Of a stretch of DNA of 12,987 nt, positions 1 through 7,427 are shown in pieces. The notes beneath the pieces were generated by a model. It made no database searches, was not told the origin of the DNA, and saw only the letters and a list, made by a program, of their open reading frames with translations. The first letter of the stretch is position 1; each line of letters begins with the position of its first letter. A program made the position numbers and the translations under genes. The stretch covers positions 1 to 12,987 of the forward strand of contig CABUDQ010000054.1 of assembly GCA_902490365.1 (NCBI GenBank). Reading direction: 5' to 3'. This stretch comes from an uncultured Collinsella sp. (lineage in GTDB: Bacteria > Actinomycetota > Coriobacteriia > Coriobacteriales > Coriobacteriaceae).

Positions 1-1
1 C

Positions 2-1714
2 CAGAGCCAGGTGAATGAGACCTTTACCAAGACCATCACGACCATCGGCCTTAAGACCGTGTCCAGCCTGCTCGATTACATGAGCACCGATCAGGTCAGC
101 AGCTTTATCGCCAACCTGTCCTCGACACTGGGCGATTCGGTCGAGGACCTGCAGGACGTTCAAGCCAACGCGACTTCGCTGGCGGGCATTTTGAGCTCGA
201 CCTCCGATTCGTTGACGTCGGCGAGCGGTATGCTCCAGCAGACGGGTAAGGTCGATGAATCTACCAAGCAGTTGATGGAGCACGCCGAGAGCGGCATTAG
301 TGATTCCAAGGAAGCACTCAAGGCCGCCAACGACGCCATCAACGCCGCGATTGACGGAAGTGCGGGCTCGTTTGACAACGTGTCCGCCGAGCTCGCGAAG
401 GCTTTCGACGCCGCAAACCAGCATGTCAACGTTACGGTGACCCAGCTCAACGAAGCCGCGTCGGCACTCGAATCGCGCGCCAAGGAAATCGACGACACGG
501 CCGACCGGCTCCGCAGCTTTGCCGATCAGGTGAGTGACGAAAAGCTCCAGGACAGCCTCAAGTCTGTGGCTACATCGCTGGGCAGGATCGCGACGGAGTA
601 TCGTAACAATGCCAACGACCTGAGGGCAACCGCAAAGTCCCTTTTCGACAGCATGGCAGAGGTCAACAGCACGCGTGCCGAGGTCGACCAGGCCATCGCC
701 GATGCCAAGGCGGGCATCTCGGGCGCTAAGTCCGACTACGACTCCACGTTCTCGGTCAAGGCAAAGGAGCTCAAGAAGACCATCTCGGGCGTTTTGGATT
801 CGCTGAACGATATTTCGAGCAATCTGGATAGTGCCGTGAGCGGCCTCACCGATGCATCCGGCTCGTTGGCTAAGGGCCTCTCCAAGGCCGCCAAGCTGGT
901 CAACAAGGCTTCCGATCAGCTAGGTGAAGCGTCCGATAAGATCAGCGCCTTTAAGGACGAGCTCGATGGCGCCCTGATGTCGGACGACCTTGCCACGATC
1001 AAGACGATGATTGGCAACGACCCTGAGGGCCTCGCCGTGTCGCTTTCCGGCCCCGTCGCGCTCGACCGCAAGCCGGTCTATCCGATCCGCAACTACGGTT
1101 CGGCCATGGCACCGTTCTACACGATTCTGTCGCTGTGGGTGGGCTCGATTGTACTGGCGGCCATGATGAAGGTCTCGGTTGACGATGAGCTCATCAACGA
1201 GCTGATCCCCGTGCGCCTGCACGAGATCTACCTAGGCCGCTACCTGTTCTTTGGAGGTCTGGCCCTGCTGCAGGCGACACTCGTGTGCGCGGGTGACATC
1301 CTGTTCTTTGGCATCCAATGCGACAACCCGCTGCAGTTTGTAATTGCCGGCTGGGTCGCGAGTCTCGTGTTCTCCAATATCGTCTACACGCTCACCGTGT
1401 CGTTTGGTGATATCGGTAAGGCGCTCGCCGTTGTGCTGTTGGTTATGCAGGTCGGCGGTTCGGGCGGTACGTTCCCCATCGAGATGACCGGCCCTGTGTT
1501 CCAGGCGATCTATCCGTTCCTGCCGTTCACTCACGGCATCAACGCCATGCATGCCGCCATGGCTGGCGCCTACCATATGGAGTACTGGGTTGAACTTGGC
1601 ATTCTGGCGAGCTATCTGATTCCGTCGCTGGCACTGGGCGTCGTCTTCCGCCGCCCGGTCATCAAAGCCAACGACTGGATTATCGAAAAGCTTGAAAGCA
1701 CGAAGCTTATTTAG
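2..1714 (+). CDS. YhgE/Pip family membrane protein, C-terminal part (5' end outside window)
   Basis: The frame is open from the left edge, so this is a partial gene; the GTG at position 11 is probably internal. Numbering from that GTG, residues 1-340 are rich in Ala, Ser, Asp and Lys with few helix breakers, and look like a long helical, partly coiled-coil extracytoplasmic region. Residues from about 365 to 547 hold roughly six hydrophobic segments (near 365-386, 408-432, 441-462, 468-486, 498-520 and 528-547), including a GGSGGTFPIEM segment at 482-492. A helical ectodomain ahead of an ABC-2-like membrane block is the architecture of YhgE/Pip proteins (phage infection protein, related to EsaA of type VII secretion). 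Family members usually also have an N-terminal membrane segment, which would lie upstream. The molecular role is poorly known; surface export or phage adsorption are family associations only. No intrinsic terminator directly follows the stop codon. Confidence 0.8.
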   Translation, partial: QSQVNETFTKTITTIGLKTVSSLLDYMSTDQVSSFIANLSSTLGDSVEDLQDVQANATSLAGILSSTSDSLTSASGMLQQTGKVDESTKQLMEHAESGISDSKEALKAANDAINAAIDGSAGSFDNVSAELAKAFDAANQHVNVTVTQLNEAASALESRAKEIDDTADRLRSFADQVSDEKLQDSLKSVATSLGRIATEYRNNANDLRATAKSLFDSMAEVNSTRAEVDQAIADAKAGISGAKSDYDSTFSVKAKELKKTISGVLDSLNDISSNLDSAVSGLTDASGSLAKGLSKAAKLVNKASDQLGEASDKISAFKDELDGALMSDDLATIKTMIGNDPEGLAVSLSGPVALDRKPVYPIRNYGSAMAPFYTILSLWVGSIVLAAMMKVSVDDELINELIPVRLHEIYLGRYLFFGGLALLQATLVCAGDILFFGIQCDNPLQFVIAGWVASLVFSNIVYTLTVSFGDIGKALAVVLLVMQVGGSGGTFPIEMTGPVFQAIYPFLPFTHGINAMHAAMAGAYHMEYWVELGILASYLIPSLALGVVFRRPVIKANDWIIEKLESTKLI

Positions 1715-1795
1715 TGCAACAGCGTGACATTGACAAAACATCGAGGTTCACTTTGCTGACGCTTTAGTGGGCTGGATTGCGGTGCAACGCTGGTT

Positions 1796-1848
1796 GTTGC
1801 TACAGTAGCGGGGCGTGCCGGGGGTCCGGCGCGTCCCGTTTTTATTTG
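1796..1848 (+). promoter_or_regulatory. Extended -10 candidate followed at once by a terminator-like hairpin
   Basis: A TGC-TACAGT extended -10 candidate lies at 1798-1806, with a weak -35 (TTGCGG, 1777-1782) 18 nt upstream. Directly after it, 1811-1820 can pair with 1827-1837 (a G-C rich stem with one bulge and one G-T wobble), followed by GTTTTTATTT at 1838-1847. This may be the intrinsic terminator of the upstream YhgE/Pip gene, which ends 97 nt earlier, or a hairpin at the 5' end of the EamA transcript. The hairpin and T-run are visible. The promoter is inference. Confidence 0.45.
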
Positions 1849-1914
1849 ACCATGAGGCGGCACGCAGCCATACGCGTGCGGACACCACGCCCAGTTTGAG
1901 TGTGAGGATGTTCC

Positions 1915-2898
1915 ATGGCCCAATACGCTGCCAACGAAATCGAAAACATGCCCGATAGCCCTGTAGCCCGTGAGGATTTGGGCGCGGGTGGTATTCCCCG
2001 GGGTGCCGGCGCACGCTCGCCGTTGTTCTGGAAAGTTCTACTGCTTTCGGTGGCGATTATCTGGGGCTACTCCTTTACCACTATGAAGGACGCACTCGAC
2101 ACCATTCCGGTGTTCGAGCTGGTCTACGTTCGCTTTCTCCCGGCTTCGCTGGTTGTGTTCGCCATCTTCCGCAAACGCATCATCGCACACTTTAATGTTC
2201 GCAACCTTATCGTCGGGCTTGGTATGGGCGCACTTATGTGGGGCGCGTACGGTTTGCAGACGATTGGCCTGGCACAGACCACGGCGGGCAAGAGCGCGTT
2301 TTTGACGGGTACCTATTGCATCCTCGTGCCGTTTGCGAGCTATGTCCTGAGCGGAGAAAGGCTTACCCGTTACAACTTGGGCGCTGCATTGCTGTGCCTG
2401 GCGGGCATTGGCCTGGTGGCACTCGATAGCGTCGAGTTCAATGCTGGAGATGCCATCACGCTGGGCGGCGCGGTCTTCTTTGCTATCCAGATGGCGGTGA
2501 CCGCCAAGTATGGCCGCAAGATGGATATCAACGTCATCACGTTTTGGATGTTTGTGGGCAATGGCGTTTTGAGCTTAATCACGTCGCTACTATTCGAGAC
2601 TCAGGCGCCTCTGTCCGTGTGGACGCCGAGTTTTATCGGCGTGATGGTCTTCCTCTCGGTGGGCTGCACGTGCGTGGCACTGCTCGTCCAAAACGTCGGT
2701 CTGGCGCACGTCCCGGCCTCGACGGGCTCGCTGCTTCTTTCGATGGAGTCGCCCTCGGGTGTGCTGTTCTCGGTGTTGTTGATGGGGGAGGCGCTCACCT
2801 CGCGCCTGCTTTCCGGCTTTGCGCTCATCTTTTTGTCGATTATCTTGAGCGAGACGCATTTCGATTTCTTGCGCCGAAAATCACACCCGCATTTGTAA
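1915..2898 (+). CDS. EamA/DMT-superfamily permease
   Basis: The product is a 327-residue integral membrane protein with about ten hydrophobic segments in two EamA repeats, the usual size for drug/metabolite transporters. After a hydrophilic tail of about 35 residues, the first repeat opens with the IIWGYSF segment (48-54) and contains a VRFLPAS helix (72-78) and the AGKSAFLTGTY stretch (124-134). The second repeat starts near 180 and ends with SGFALIFLSIILSE close to the C terminus. Family members export or import small metabolites such as amino acids, sugars or purines; the substrate here is unknown. The ATG is preceded by TGAGG (1903-1907) at a 7-nt spacing. The gene appears monocistronic, between a leader hairpin and a strong terminator. 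Confidence 0.88.
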   Translation: MAQYAANEIENMPDSPVAREDLGAGGIPRGAGARSPLFWKVLLLSVAIIWGYSFTTMKDALDTIPVFELVYVRFLPASLVVFAIFRKRIIAHFNVRNLIVGLGMGALMWGAYGLQTIGLAQTTAGKSAFLTGTYCILVPFASYVLSGERLTRYNLGAALLCLAGIGLVALDSVEFNAGDAITLGGAVFFAIQMAVTAKYGRKMDINVITFWMFVGNGVLSLITSLLFETQAPLSVWTPSFIGVMVFLSVGCTCVALLVQNVGLAHVPASTGSLLLSMESPSGVLFSVLLMGEALTSRLLSGFALIFLSIILSETHFDFLRRKSHPHL

Positions 2899-2910
2899 AC
2901 AACTTGTTGC

Positions 2911-2937
2911 GCCGCCCTCCCGGGGCGGCATTTTTTA
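2911..2937 (+). terminator. Rho-independent terminator after the EamA gene
   Basis: A perfect 7-bp G-C stem (GCCGCCC at 2911-2917, GGGCGGC at 2923-2929) with a 5-nt loop is followed by A and six Ts (2931-2936). It begins 12 nt after the stop codon at 2896-2898. Confidence 0.9.
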
Positions 2938-2962
2938 TGTCATGCCCTTACAGTTGTACCTT

Positions 2963-2984
2963 GCACTTTACGCTGTCAAAGTGC
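2963..2984 (+). promoter_or_regulatory. Inverted repeat upstream of the amidohydrolase operon (operator candidate)
   Basis: GCACTTT (2963-2969) and AAAGTGC (2978-2984) form a perfect 7-bp inverted repeat separated by 8 nt. The two arms are centred 15 nt apart, a spacing compatible with a dimeric regulator, and the repeat ends 30 nt before the ATG. There is no T-run, so a terminator is unlikely. No convincing -35/-10 pair could be assigned here. Confidence 0.4.
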
Positions 2985-3014
2985 GTGCTGCAAAAACGTT
3001 ACTGGAGGGCATCT

Positions 3015-4316
3015 ATGGCATCAGCTCTGTCCGATCTTCAACCGCAACCAGCGCCTCAGGCTACCGCAGCGGCGCAGACCGCTATCGGCGATGGTCTGGT
3101 CAAAGAAGCCCAGGCATTTGCCGGTGAGCTTGCCGCATGGCGCCACGATCTCCATCAGACGCCCGAGCTCGGTAACAATCTTCCGCAGACGTCTGCCTAT
3201 ATCCAGGCACGTCTGGACGAGATGGACATTCCCCATACCACGCTTGTCGACGGCTCCTGTGTTGTTGGCCTGATCGGTGCCGGTGCGGCCGCGGCTGCTC
3301 AGGGCAATGGTACGTGCGCGGACGAGCAAACCGGTACGGTTATCATGCTTCGCGGCGACATGGATGCCCTGCCCGTTGTCGAGGAATCGGGCGAGCCTTT
3401 CGCTTCCACCAACGGGTGCATGCACGCTTGTGGCCACGATATGCATGCGACGGCGCTGCTCGGCGCGGCCCGTTTGCTCAAGGCCCGCGAGGCCGAGCTT
3501 GTCGACGCCAATGCCACCGTCAAACTGCTGTTCCAGCCGGGTGAGGAGACCTTTGAGGGAGCCCGCGCTGCCATCGCCGATGGCTTGCTGCAGAACCCGC
3601 GCCCCCAGGCTGCCTTTGCCATGCACGTCAACAGCCAATCGCCGCTCGGCCTGGTGCTCTATGGGAGCCCGGCGCTTTCGGGCGTGTACGGTTTCCGCAT
3701 CACGCTGCAGGGCAAGGGCGGCCATGGCTCGAGCCCCGAGATCTGCATCGACCCCATCACGGCCGGCGTCCATGTGCACCTGGCGCTCCAGGAGCTTATC
3801 TCCCGCGAGGTGCCAGCGGCCAAGGAAGTCGCACTTACCGTTGGTAAGTTCGCTGGCGGCTTGGCGGCCAACGTCATCCCCGACACCTGTGTGCTCGAGG
3901 GAACGCTGCGCGGCTTCGATGTCGAGCTCATGACTCATCTCAAGGAGCGTATCGCGGAGGTCGTCAACGGCGTTGCCGCAACATATCGTACGCCGGCAGC
4001 CATCGAGACGCTTTCGGACGTTCCGCCGCTCGTGCTCGACAGCGATATGACCCAGGCCTCGCTTGGTTACGTGGGCGCGGTGCTGCCCAAGGCTGCCTTC
4101 CTGCCGCTATTCCACGCCATGGCGAGCGAGGACTTCGCGCTTATCTCGAGCGAGATTCCGAGTGCGTACTTTACCGTGGGCGCGGCCGTGACCGATACGG
4201 ACGAGCATTTTGCCCAGCATCATCCCAAGGCGCGCTTTAACGATGCCGAGCTGCCGCTTGGCGCCGCGGCTTACGCGGCGGTCGCTCTGGGCTATATCGC
4301 CGACCACAAGGAGTAA
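3015..4316 (+). CDS. M20D-family metallo-amidohydrolase
   Basis: The protein has 433 residues, and the start is fixed by GGAGG (3004-3008) 6 nt before ATG; the longer open frame reaches back into the EamA gene and is not used. The M20D signature is clear: RGDMDALP (113-120), then HACGHDMHAT (137-146) with metal ligands C139 and H141. The GEE at 176-178 supplies the catalytic E177 and metal-binding E178; H204 sits in MHVN; and a C-terminal AQHHPK (400-405) gives the last His ligand. GKGGHGSSPE (233-242) belongs to the dimerisation domain. Relatives hydrolyse N-acyl amino acids, hippurate or indole-acetyl amino acids in the cytoplasm; which of these applies cannot be decided. The stop codon lies 3 nt before the MFS start, so the two form an operon. 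There is no signal peptide. Confidence 0.93.
   Translation: MASALSDLQPQPAPQATAAAQTAIGDGLVKEAQAFAGELAAWRHDLHQTPELGNNLPQTSAYIQARLDEMDIPHTTLVDGSCVVGLIGAGAAAAAQGNGTCADEQTGTVIMLRGDMDALPVVEESGEPFASTNGCMHACGHDMHATALLGAARLLKAREAELVDANATVKLLFQPGEETFEGARAAIADGLLQNPRPQAAFAMHVNSQSPLGLVLYGSPALSGVYGFRITLQGKGGHGSSPEICIDPITAGVHVHLALQELISREVPAAKEVALTVGKFAGGLAANVIPDTCVLEGTLRGFDVELMTHLKERIAEVVNGVAATYRTPAAIETLSDVPPLVLDSDMTQASLGYVGAVLPKAAFLPLFHAMASEDFALISSEIPSAYFTVGAAVTDTDEHFAQHHPKARFNDAELPLGAAAYAAVALGYIADHKE
4308..4313 (+). promoter_or_regulatory. Shine-Dalgarno of the MFS gene embedded in the amidohydrolase 3' end
   Basis: AAGGAG lies within the last codons of the amidohydrolase gene, 6 nt before the GTG at 4320. 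It supports the GTG as the true start and suggests translational coupling of the two genes. Confidence 0.75.
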
Positions 4317-4319
4317 TCC

Positions 4320-5624
4320 GTGTCCCAGCAGCGTAAGTTCTTCCCCGGCTGGCTCGTGGTGGCCTCTGGCTTCGTGATCATGGCCACGTGCTACACGATT
4401 TTCGTCAACTGCATGAGCCTGTTCCAGCCGCTCATCGTCAGCGACCTGGGCATCACGCTTGCGCAGTACAACATCTCCAACGCCATCTCCACCGTGGTGA
4501 GCGTTATCGGCTCGCTTGTCATTGGCCATGTCGCCGATAAAGTAAGCGGCCGCGTTTTGGGCTCCCTCACTGTAATCGCCACCTCTGCCGTTCTTGCCGG
4601 TATGAGCTTTGTCGGTGAGCTGTGGCAGGTCTACGTGCTCTTTGCCGTCTCGGGCTGCTTTGCCGTCGCCTCGACCCGCCTGCTCATCAGCCTGGTGACC
4701 GCCAACTGGTTTACGGCCAAGCGAGGCCTTGCCATCTCCATCGCACTTTCGGGCTCGGGCTTTGGCGGCGCTATTCTGTCTCCCATCGTGAGCTCGCTCA
4801 TCGTGAGCGTTGGCTGGCGTTCCGCCTTCCTGGTGCTCGCGGCTATCTGCATGGTGGCGGCGCTGCCCATCACGGCCTATTCCTTCCGCACCAAGCCTTC
4901 CGAGATCGGTCTTAAGCCGCTCGGCGAGAATCCAGGCGACCCGTCTGCTTCTGCCACGGGTGATAAGAACGAGAAGGCAGCCCCCGAGGTTAGCGTCGGC
5001 TGGTCTCGTATCAAGAAGAGCCCGGCATTTTGGCTGCTCGTCGTCGCCTTCCTCTTTATGGGCTTGGTCAATGGCGCCATCCTGCCCAACCAGGTTACCA
5101 ACATGACGAGTGTTACCGTCAACGGTGCCAAGATCGTCACGGGCGGCCACGACCCCATGTGGGCAGGCACCGTGCTTTCGGCCTACATGGTTACCGTCGT
5201 TATCGCCAAGATTTCGCTCGGTGCCATCTACGATCGCTTTGGCCTGCGCTTTGGCAACGTGCTGGGATCCGTTGCGTGCATTATCGCCTGCGTGGCGTTG
5301 TGCTTCCCGACGACGGACCTCGGTCCCATCGTGGCCGCGGTGAGCTTTGGTGTCGGAACGTGCATGGGCACCATCACGCCTACTATTGCCGCGTCCAAGC
5401 AGTTTGGCATGGCCGACCTCGGCAAGGTCACGGGCACCATTACCTCGCTCGAGATGGTCGGCGGCACCGTGGGCGCCATCGTCTCGGGCGTGCTGTTCGA
5501 TGCCACGGGCTCCTTTGCGAGCGCCTGGATTGTGTGCCTGGCGTGCTCTGTGGTCATGCTCGTGTTCCTGCTGGCATCCGAGCCCATCGCCGCCAAGCTG
5601 CGCGCGAGCGTGGCGGGGGAGTAG
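4320..5624 (+). CDS. MFS permease, oxalate/formate antiporter-like (OFA-type)
   Basis: A 434-residue protein with about twelve predicted membrane helices in two halves, joined by a hydrophilic loop at about 190-230 rich in Pro, Ser, Asp and Lys. MFS motif A appears as GHVADKVSGR (69-78) and is echoed in the second half by GAIYDRFGLR. The NWFTAKRGLAI stretch (129-139) and GSGFGG (145-150) resemble the OFA/monocarboxylate group. It probably moves an organic anion or a conjugate. Its place 3 nt behind an M20D amidohydrolase suggests that it imports the amidohydrolase's substrate or exports a product; this is inference. The GTG start is supported by the AAGGAG before it. Three long hairpins follow the gene. 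Confidence 0.88.
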   Translation: MSQQRKFFPGWLVVASGFVIMATCYTIFVNCMSLFQPLIVSDLGITLAQYNISNAISTVVSVIGSLVIGHVADKVSGRVLGSLTVIATSAVLAGMSFVGELWQVYVLFAVSGCFAVASTRLLISLVTANWFTAKRGLAISIALSGSGFGGAILSPIVSSLIVSVGWRSAFLVLAAICMVAALPITAYSFRTKPSEIGLKPLGENPGDPSASATGDKNEKAAPEVSVGWSRIKKSPAFWLLVVAFLFMGLVNGAILPNQVTNMTSVTVNGAKIVTGGHDPMWAGTVLSAYMVTVVIAKISLGAIYDRFGLRFGNVLGSVACIIACVALCFPTTDLGPIVAAVSFGVGTCMGTITPTIAASKQFGMADLGKVTGTITSLEMVGGTVGAIVSGVLFDATGSFASAWIVCLACSVVMLVFLLASEPIAAKLRASVAGE

Positions 5625-5657
5625 ACGTCCGTCGTTCTTTTCTGTTCGCCCCGTTCT

Positions 5658-5725
5658 GCCCGTGGCTGCCTTGGAAGCCGAATGGATGCTCGTACCATCA
5701 TTCGGTTTCCAAGGCGGCCACGGGC
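5658..5725 (+). repeat. 27-bp inverted repeat (hairpin 1 of 3)
   Basis: Arms 5658-5684 and 5699-5725 pair along all 27 positions, two of them G-U wobbles, around a 14-nt loop. It starts 34 nt after the MFS stop codon. No T-run follows, so it is not a classical intrinsic terminator. It may fold in the MFS mRNA 3' end. Confidence 0.85.
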
Positions 5726-5741
5726 CTACGAAATGATCCCT

Positions 5742-5789
5742 TTTCCTCCGTCCCCAACAGATCACGTGATCCGAAGGGGACGGAGGAAA
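5742..5789 (+). repeat. 14-bp inverted repeat with a nested 12-bp palindrome (hairpin 2 of 3)
   Basis: Arms 5742-5755 and 5776-5789 are perfectly complementary (TTTCCTCCGTCCCC and its complement). The 20-nt loop contains the perfect palindrome GATCACGTGATC at 5760-5771. No T-run flanks it on either strand. Confidence 0.85.
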
Positions 5790-5795
5790 GCAGAT

Positions 5796-5871
5796 CACAA
5801 ACAGCGGCGGCGCATCTGGCCGAACGAGTCCCCATACCCTCGTTCGGTCAGATGCACCGCCGCTGTTTGTG
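5796..5871 (+). repeat. 33-bp inverted repeat (hairpin 3 of 3)
   Basis: Arms 5796-5828 and 5839-5871 pair with one C-A mismatch and one G-U wobble around a 10-nt loop. The right arm ends 9 nt before the TATAAT assigned to hisS, so the structure covers the place where a -35 box would sit. A weak T-rich tail (GTTTGTG) follows. Confidence 0.85.
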
Positions 5872-5880
5872 TTTGTGCCG

Positions 5881-5886
5881 TATAAT
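5881..5886 (+). promoter_or_regulatory. -10 element of the hisS promoter
   Basis: A consensus TATAAT lies 42 nt before the hisS ATG. No recognisable -35 is found at a 15-18 nt spacing, where the right arm of hairpin 3 lies. Confidence 0.5.
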
Positions 5887-5928
5887 GACCACTACCTATG
5901 ACGCGATACAAAAGAAAGGTGTTTGCCC

Positions 5929-7242
5929 ATGCAGGCACAGAAGGCGGAGGGAACCCGCGACCTTATCGGCGCCGAGATGCGCGCTTGGCAAAAGATGCAG
6001 CAGATTGCGGCCGGCGTATTCGAGCCGTTTGGCTTTAAGCCCATCGAGACGCCCGCGATCGAGCAGGTGGACGTCTTTGTCCACGGCATCGGCCAGTCGA
6101 CCGACGTCGTGCGCAAGGAGATGTTCCGCGTCTTTAGCGGCGCCAACCTGGAGCGAGTCTTTGCTGAGGGCACCGATAGCAAGCTCAAGCCCAAGCAGCG
6201 CCTGGCGCTTCGTCCCGAGGGCACGGCCGGTGTGGTGCGCGCCGTCGTGGAGAACAACCTGGTGCCCCAGGGCTCCACGCCGTTTAAGGCTTATTATGCC
6301 GAGGCCATGTTCCGTGGCGAGCGTCCCCAGAAGGGTCGCCTGCGCCAGTTCCACCAGGTGGGCATCGAGTGGCTCGGCGCTCCCGATCCGGCAGCAGACG
6401 CCGAGTGCATCATCATGCTCATGGAGTTCTACAAGCGCCTTGGTTTCGATCTTTCCAAGCTCCGTCTGCTCATTAACTCGATGGGCGATGCCCAATGCCG
6501 TCCGGCCTATCGCGAGCAGGTCAAGCAGTTTATCCTCGATCACGCCGACGAGATGTGCGACGAGTGCCGCGAGCGCGCCGAGCTCAATCCGCTGCGTGCC
6601 TTCGACTGCAAGAACGACCACTGCCGCGAAATCATGGCCGACGCACCGCTGATGGGCGACAACCTGTGCGATGAGTGCCGCGAGCACTACGAGCAGGTCA
6701 AGCGCTATTTGGATGCGGCGGGTATCGAGTATGTCGAGGATCCCACCTTGGTGCGTGGCTTGGACTACTACACCCGTACCGTCTTTGAGGTCGAGGCTCC
6801 CGGCGCCGGCGTCGGCTCCATCGGTGGCGGCGGTCGCTATGACGGCTTGGTCGAGCTCGAGGGTGGCAAGCCCACGGCAGGCGTCGGCTTTGCCGTCGGT
6901 TTTGAGCGTGCGCTGCTGGCCCTGCAGGCCTTTGGCAGCGACCTGGGTGCCGAGGAGGCCCCGTGCGTCTACGTCGCCAATGCCGGCAAGGAGCTGCGCC
7001 AGAACGTCTTTGCCATCACGCAGGAGCTTCGCGCCGCAGGCATCGTGACCGAGGCCGACTATCAGGGCCGTTCGCTCAAGGCCCAGTTCAAGCAGGCCGA
7101 TAAGGTGGGCGCCAAGCTCATTTTGGTCCTGGGTGGCGACGAGCTTGCCGCCGGCAAGGTCAAGGTGCGCGACATGGAGAGCCATAACGAGGTGCTGGTC
7201 GATTTGGCCAACGTTGTCGAGTCGGTTCGCGAGCGCCTGTAG
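5929..7242 (+). CDS. hisS: Histidyl-tRNA synthetase
   Basis: This cytoplasmic class II synthetase charges tRNA-His with histidine. From the ATG (AAAGG at 5915-5919, 9-nt spacing) it has 437 residues, normal for bacterial HisRS. The class II core shows RPEGTAG (95-101), motif 2 with GRLRQFHQVGIEW (136-148), the histidine-specific VRGLDYYTR (275-283), the GGGGRYDGL glycine loop (299-307) and motif 3, GVGFAVGFERALL (318-330). An anticodon-binding domain fills residues from about 345 to the end. The insertion at 210-250 carries six cysteines (C210, C213, C227, C232, C247, C250), a plausible zinc site. An in-frame TTG six bases upstream is a less likely start. The gene has its own -10 and a terminator, so it is probably transcribed alone. 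Confidence 0.97.
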   Translation: MQAQKAEGTRDLIGAEMRAWQKMQQIAAGVFEPFGFKPIETPAIEQVDVFVHGIGQSTDVVRKEMFRVFSGANLERVFAEGTDSKLKPKQRLALRPEGTAGVVRAVVENNLVPQGSTPFKAYYAEAMFRGERPQKGRLRQFHQVGIEWLGAPDPAADAECIIMLMEFYKRLGFDLSKLRLLINSMGDAQCRPAYREQVKQFILDHADEMCDECRERAELNPLRAFDCKNDHCREIMADAPLMGDNLCDECREHYEQVKRYLDAAGIEYVEDPTLVRGLDYYTRTVFEVEAPGAGVGSIGGGGRYDGLVELEGGKPTAGVGFAVGFERALLALQAFGSDLGAEEAPCVYVANAGKELRQNVFAITQELRAAGIVTEADYQGRSLKAQFKQADKVGAKLILVLGGDELAAGKVKVRDMESHNEVLVDLANVVESVRERL

Positions 7243-7299
7243 CGCATCATTTTGAGCTGCGGGTCCGCTAACACGTCCCACTCGCGGCGAACGATTGTT

Positions 7300-7341
7300 A
7301 CGGGGGTGTTTCGCTTTTATGCGGAATACCCCCGTTTGTGT
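7300..7341 (+). terminator. Intrinsic terminator after hisS
   Basis: Arms 7300-7314 and 7321-7335 pair over 15 positions, with two wobbles, around a TTTTAT loop. The stem core is six G-C pairs, followed by TTTGTGT. It begins 57 nt after the hisS stop. Confidence 0.8.
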
Positions 7342-7427
7342 ATGCCGTCCACCGAGAAATACGACCATTTAGGGCAAAAACTCTTGCAATGCAGAAAGTA
7401 CTTTTGTGTGGTAAAGCGCAATCAGCG

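Noticed and set aside
1730..1735. TTGACA after the YhgE/Pip gene as a -35 box
   Set aside because: It is a perfect hexamer, but no plausible -10 lies 15-19 nt downstream.
2544..3014. Upstream extension of the amidohydrolase frame into the EamA gene
   Set aside because: It crosses the EamA terminator and overlaps that gene in another frame, while a good GGAGG and ATG exist at 3004-3017.
4107..5798. 563-codon minus-strand frame ending in the hairpin region
   Set aside because: It is antisense to the amidohydrolase and MFS genes, and its start lies within the palindromic hairpins.
5885..5928. Possible leader peptide or T-box ahead of hisS
   Set aside because: The ATG overlaps the -10 element, there is no run of His codons, and no T-box antiterminator motif is seen; the GGAGGGAACCCGCG resemblance lies inside hisS.
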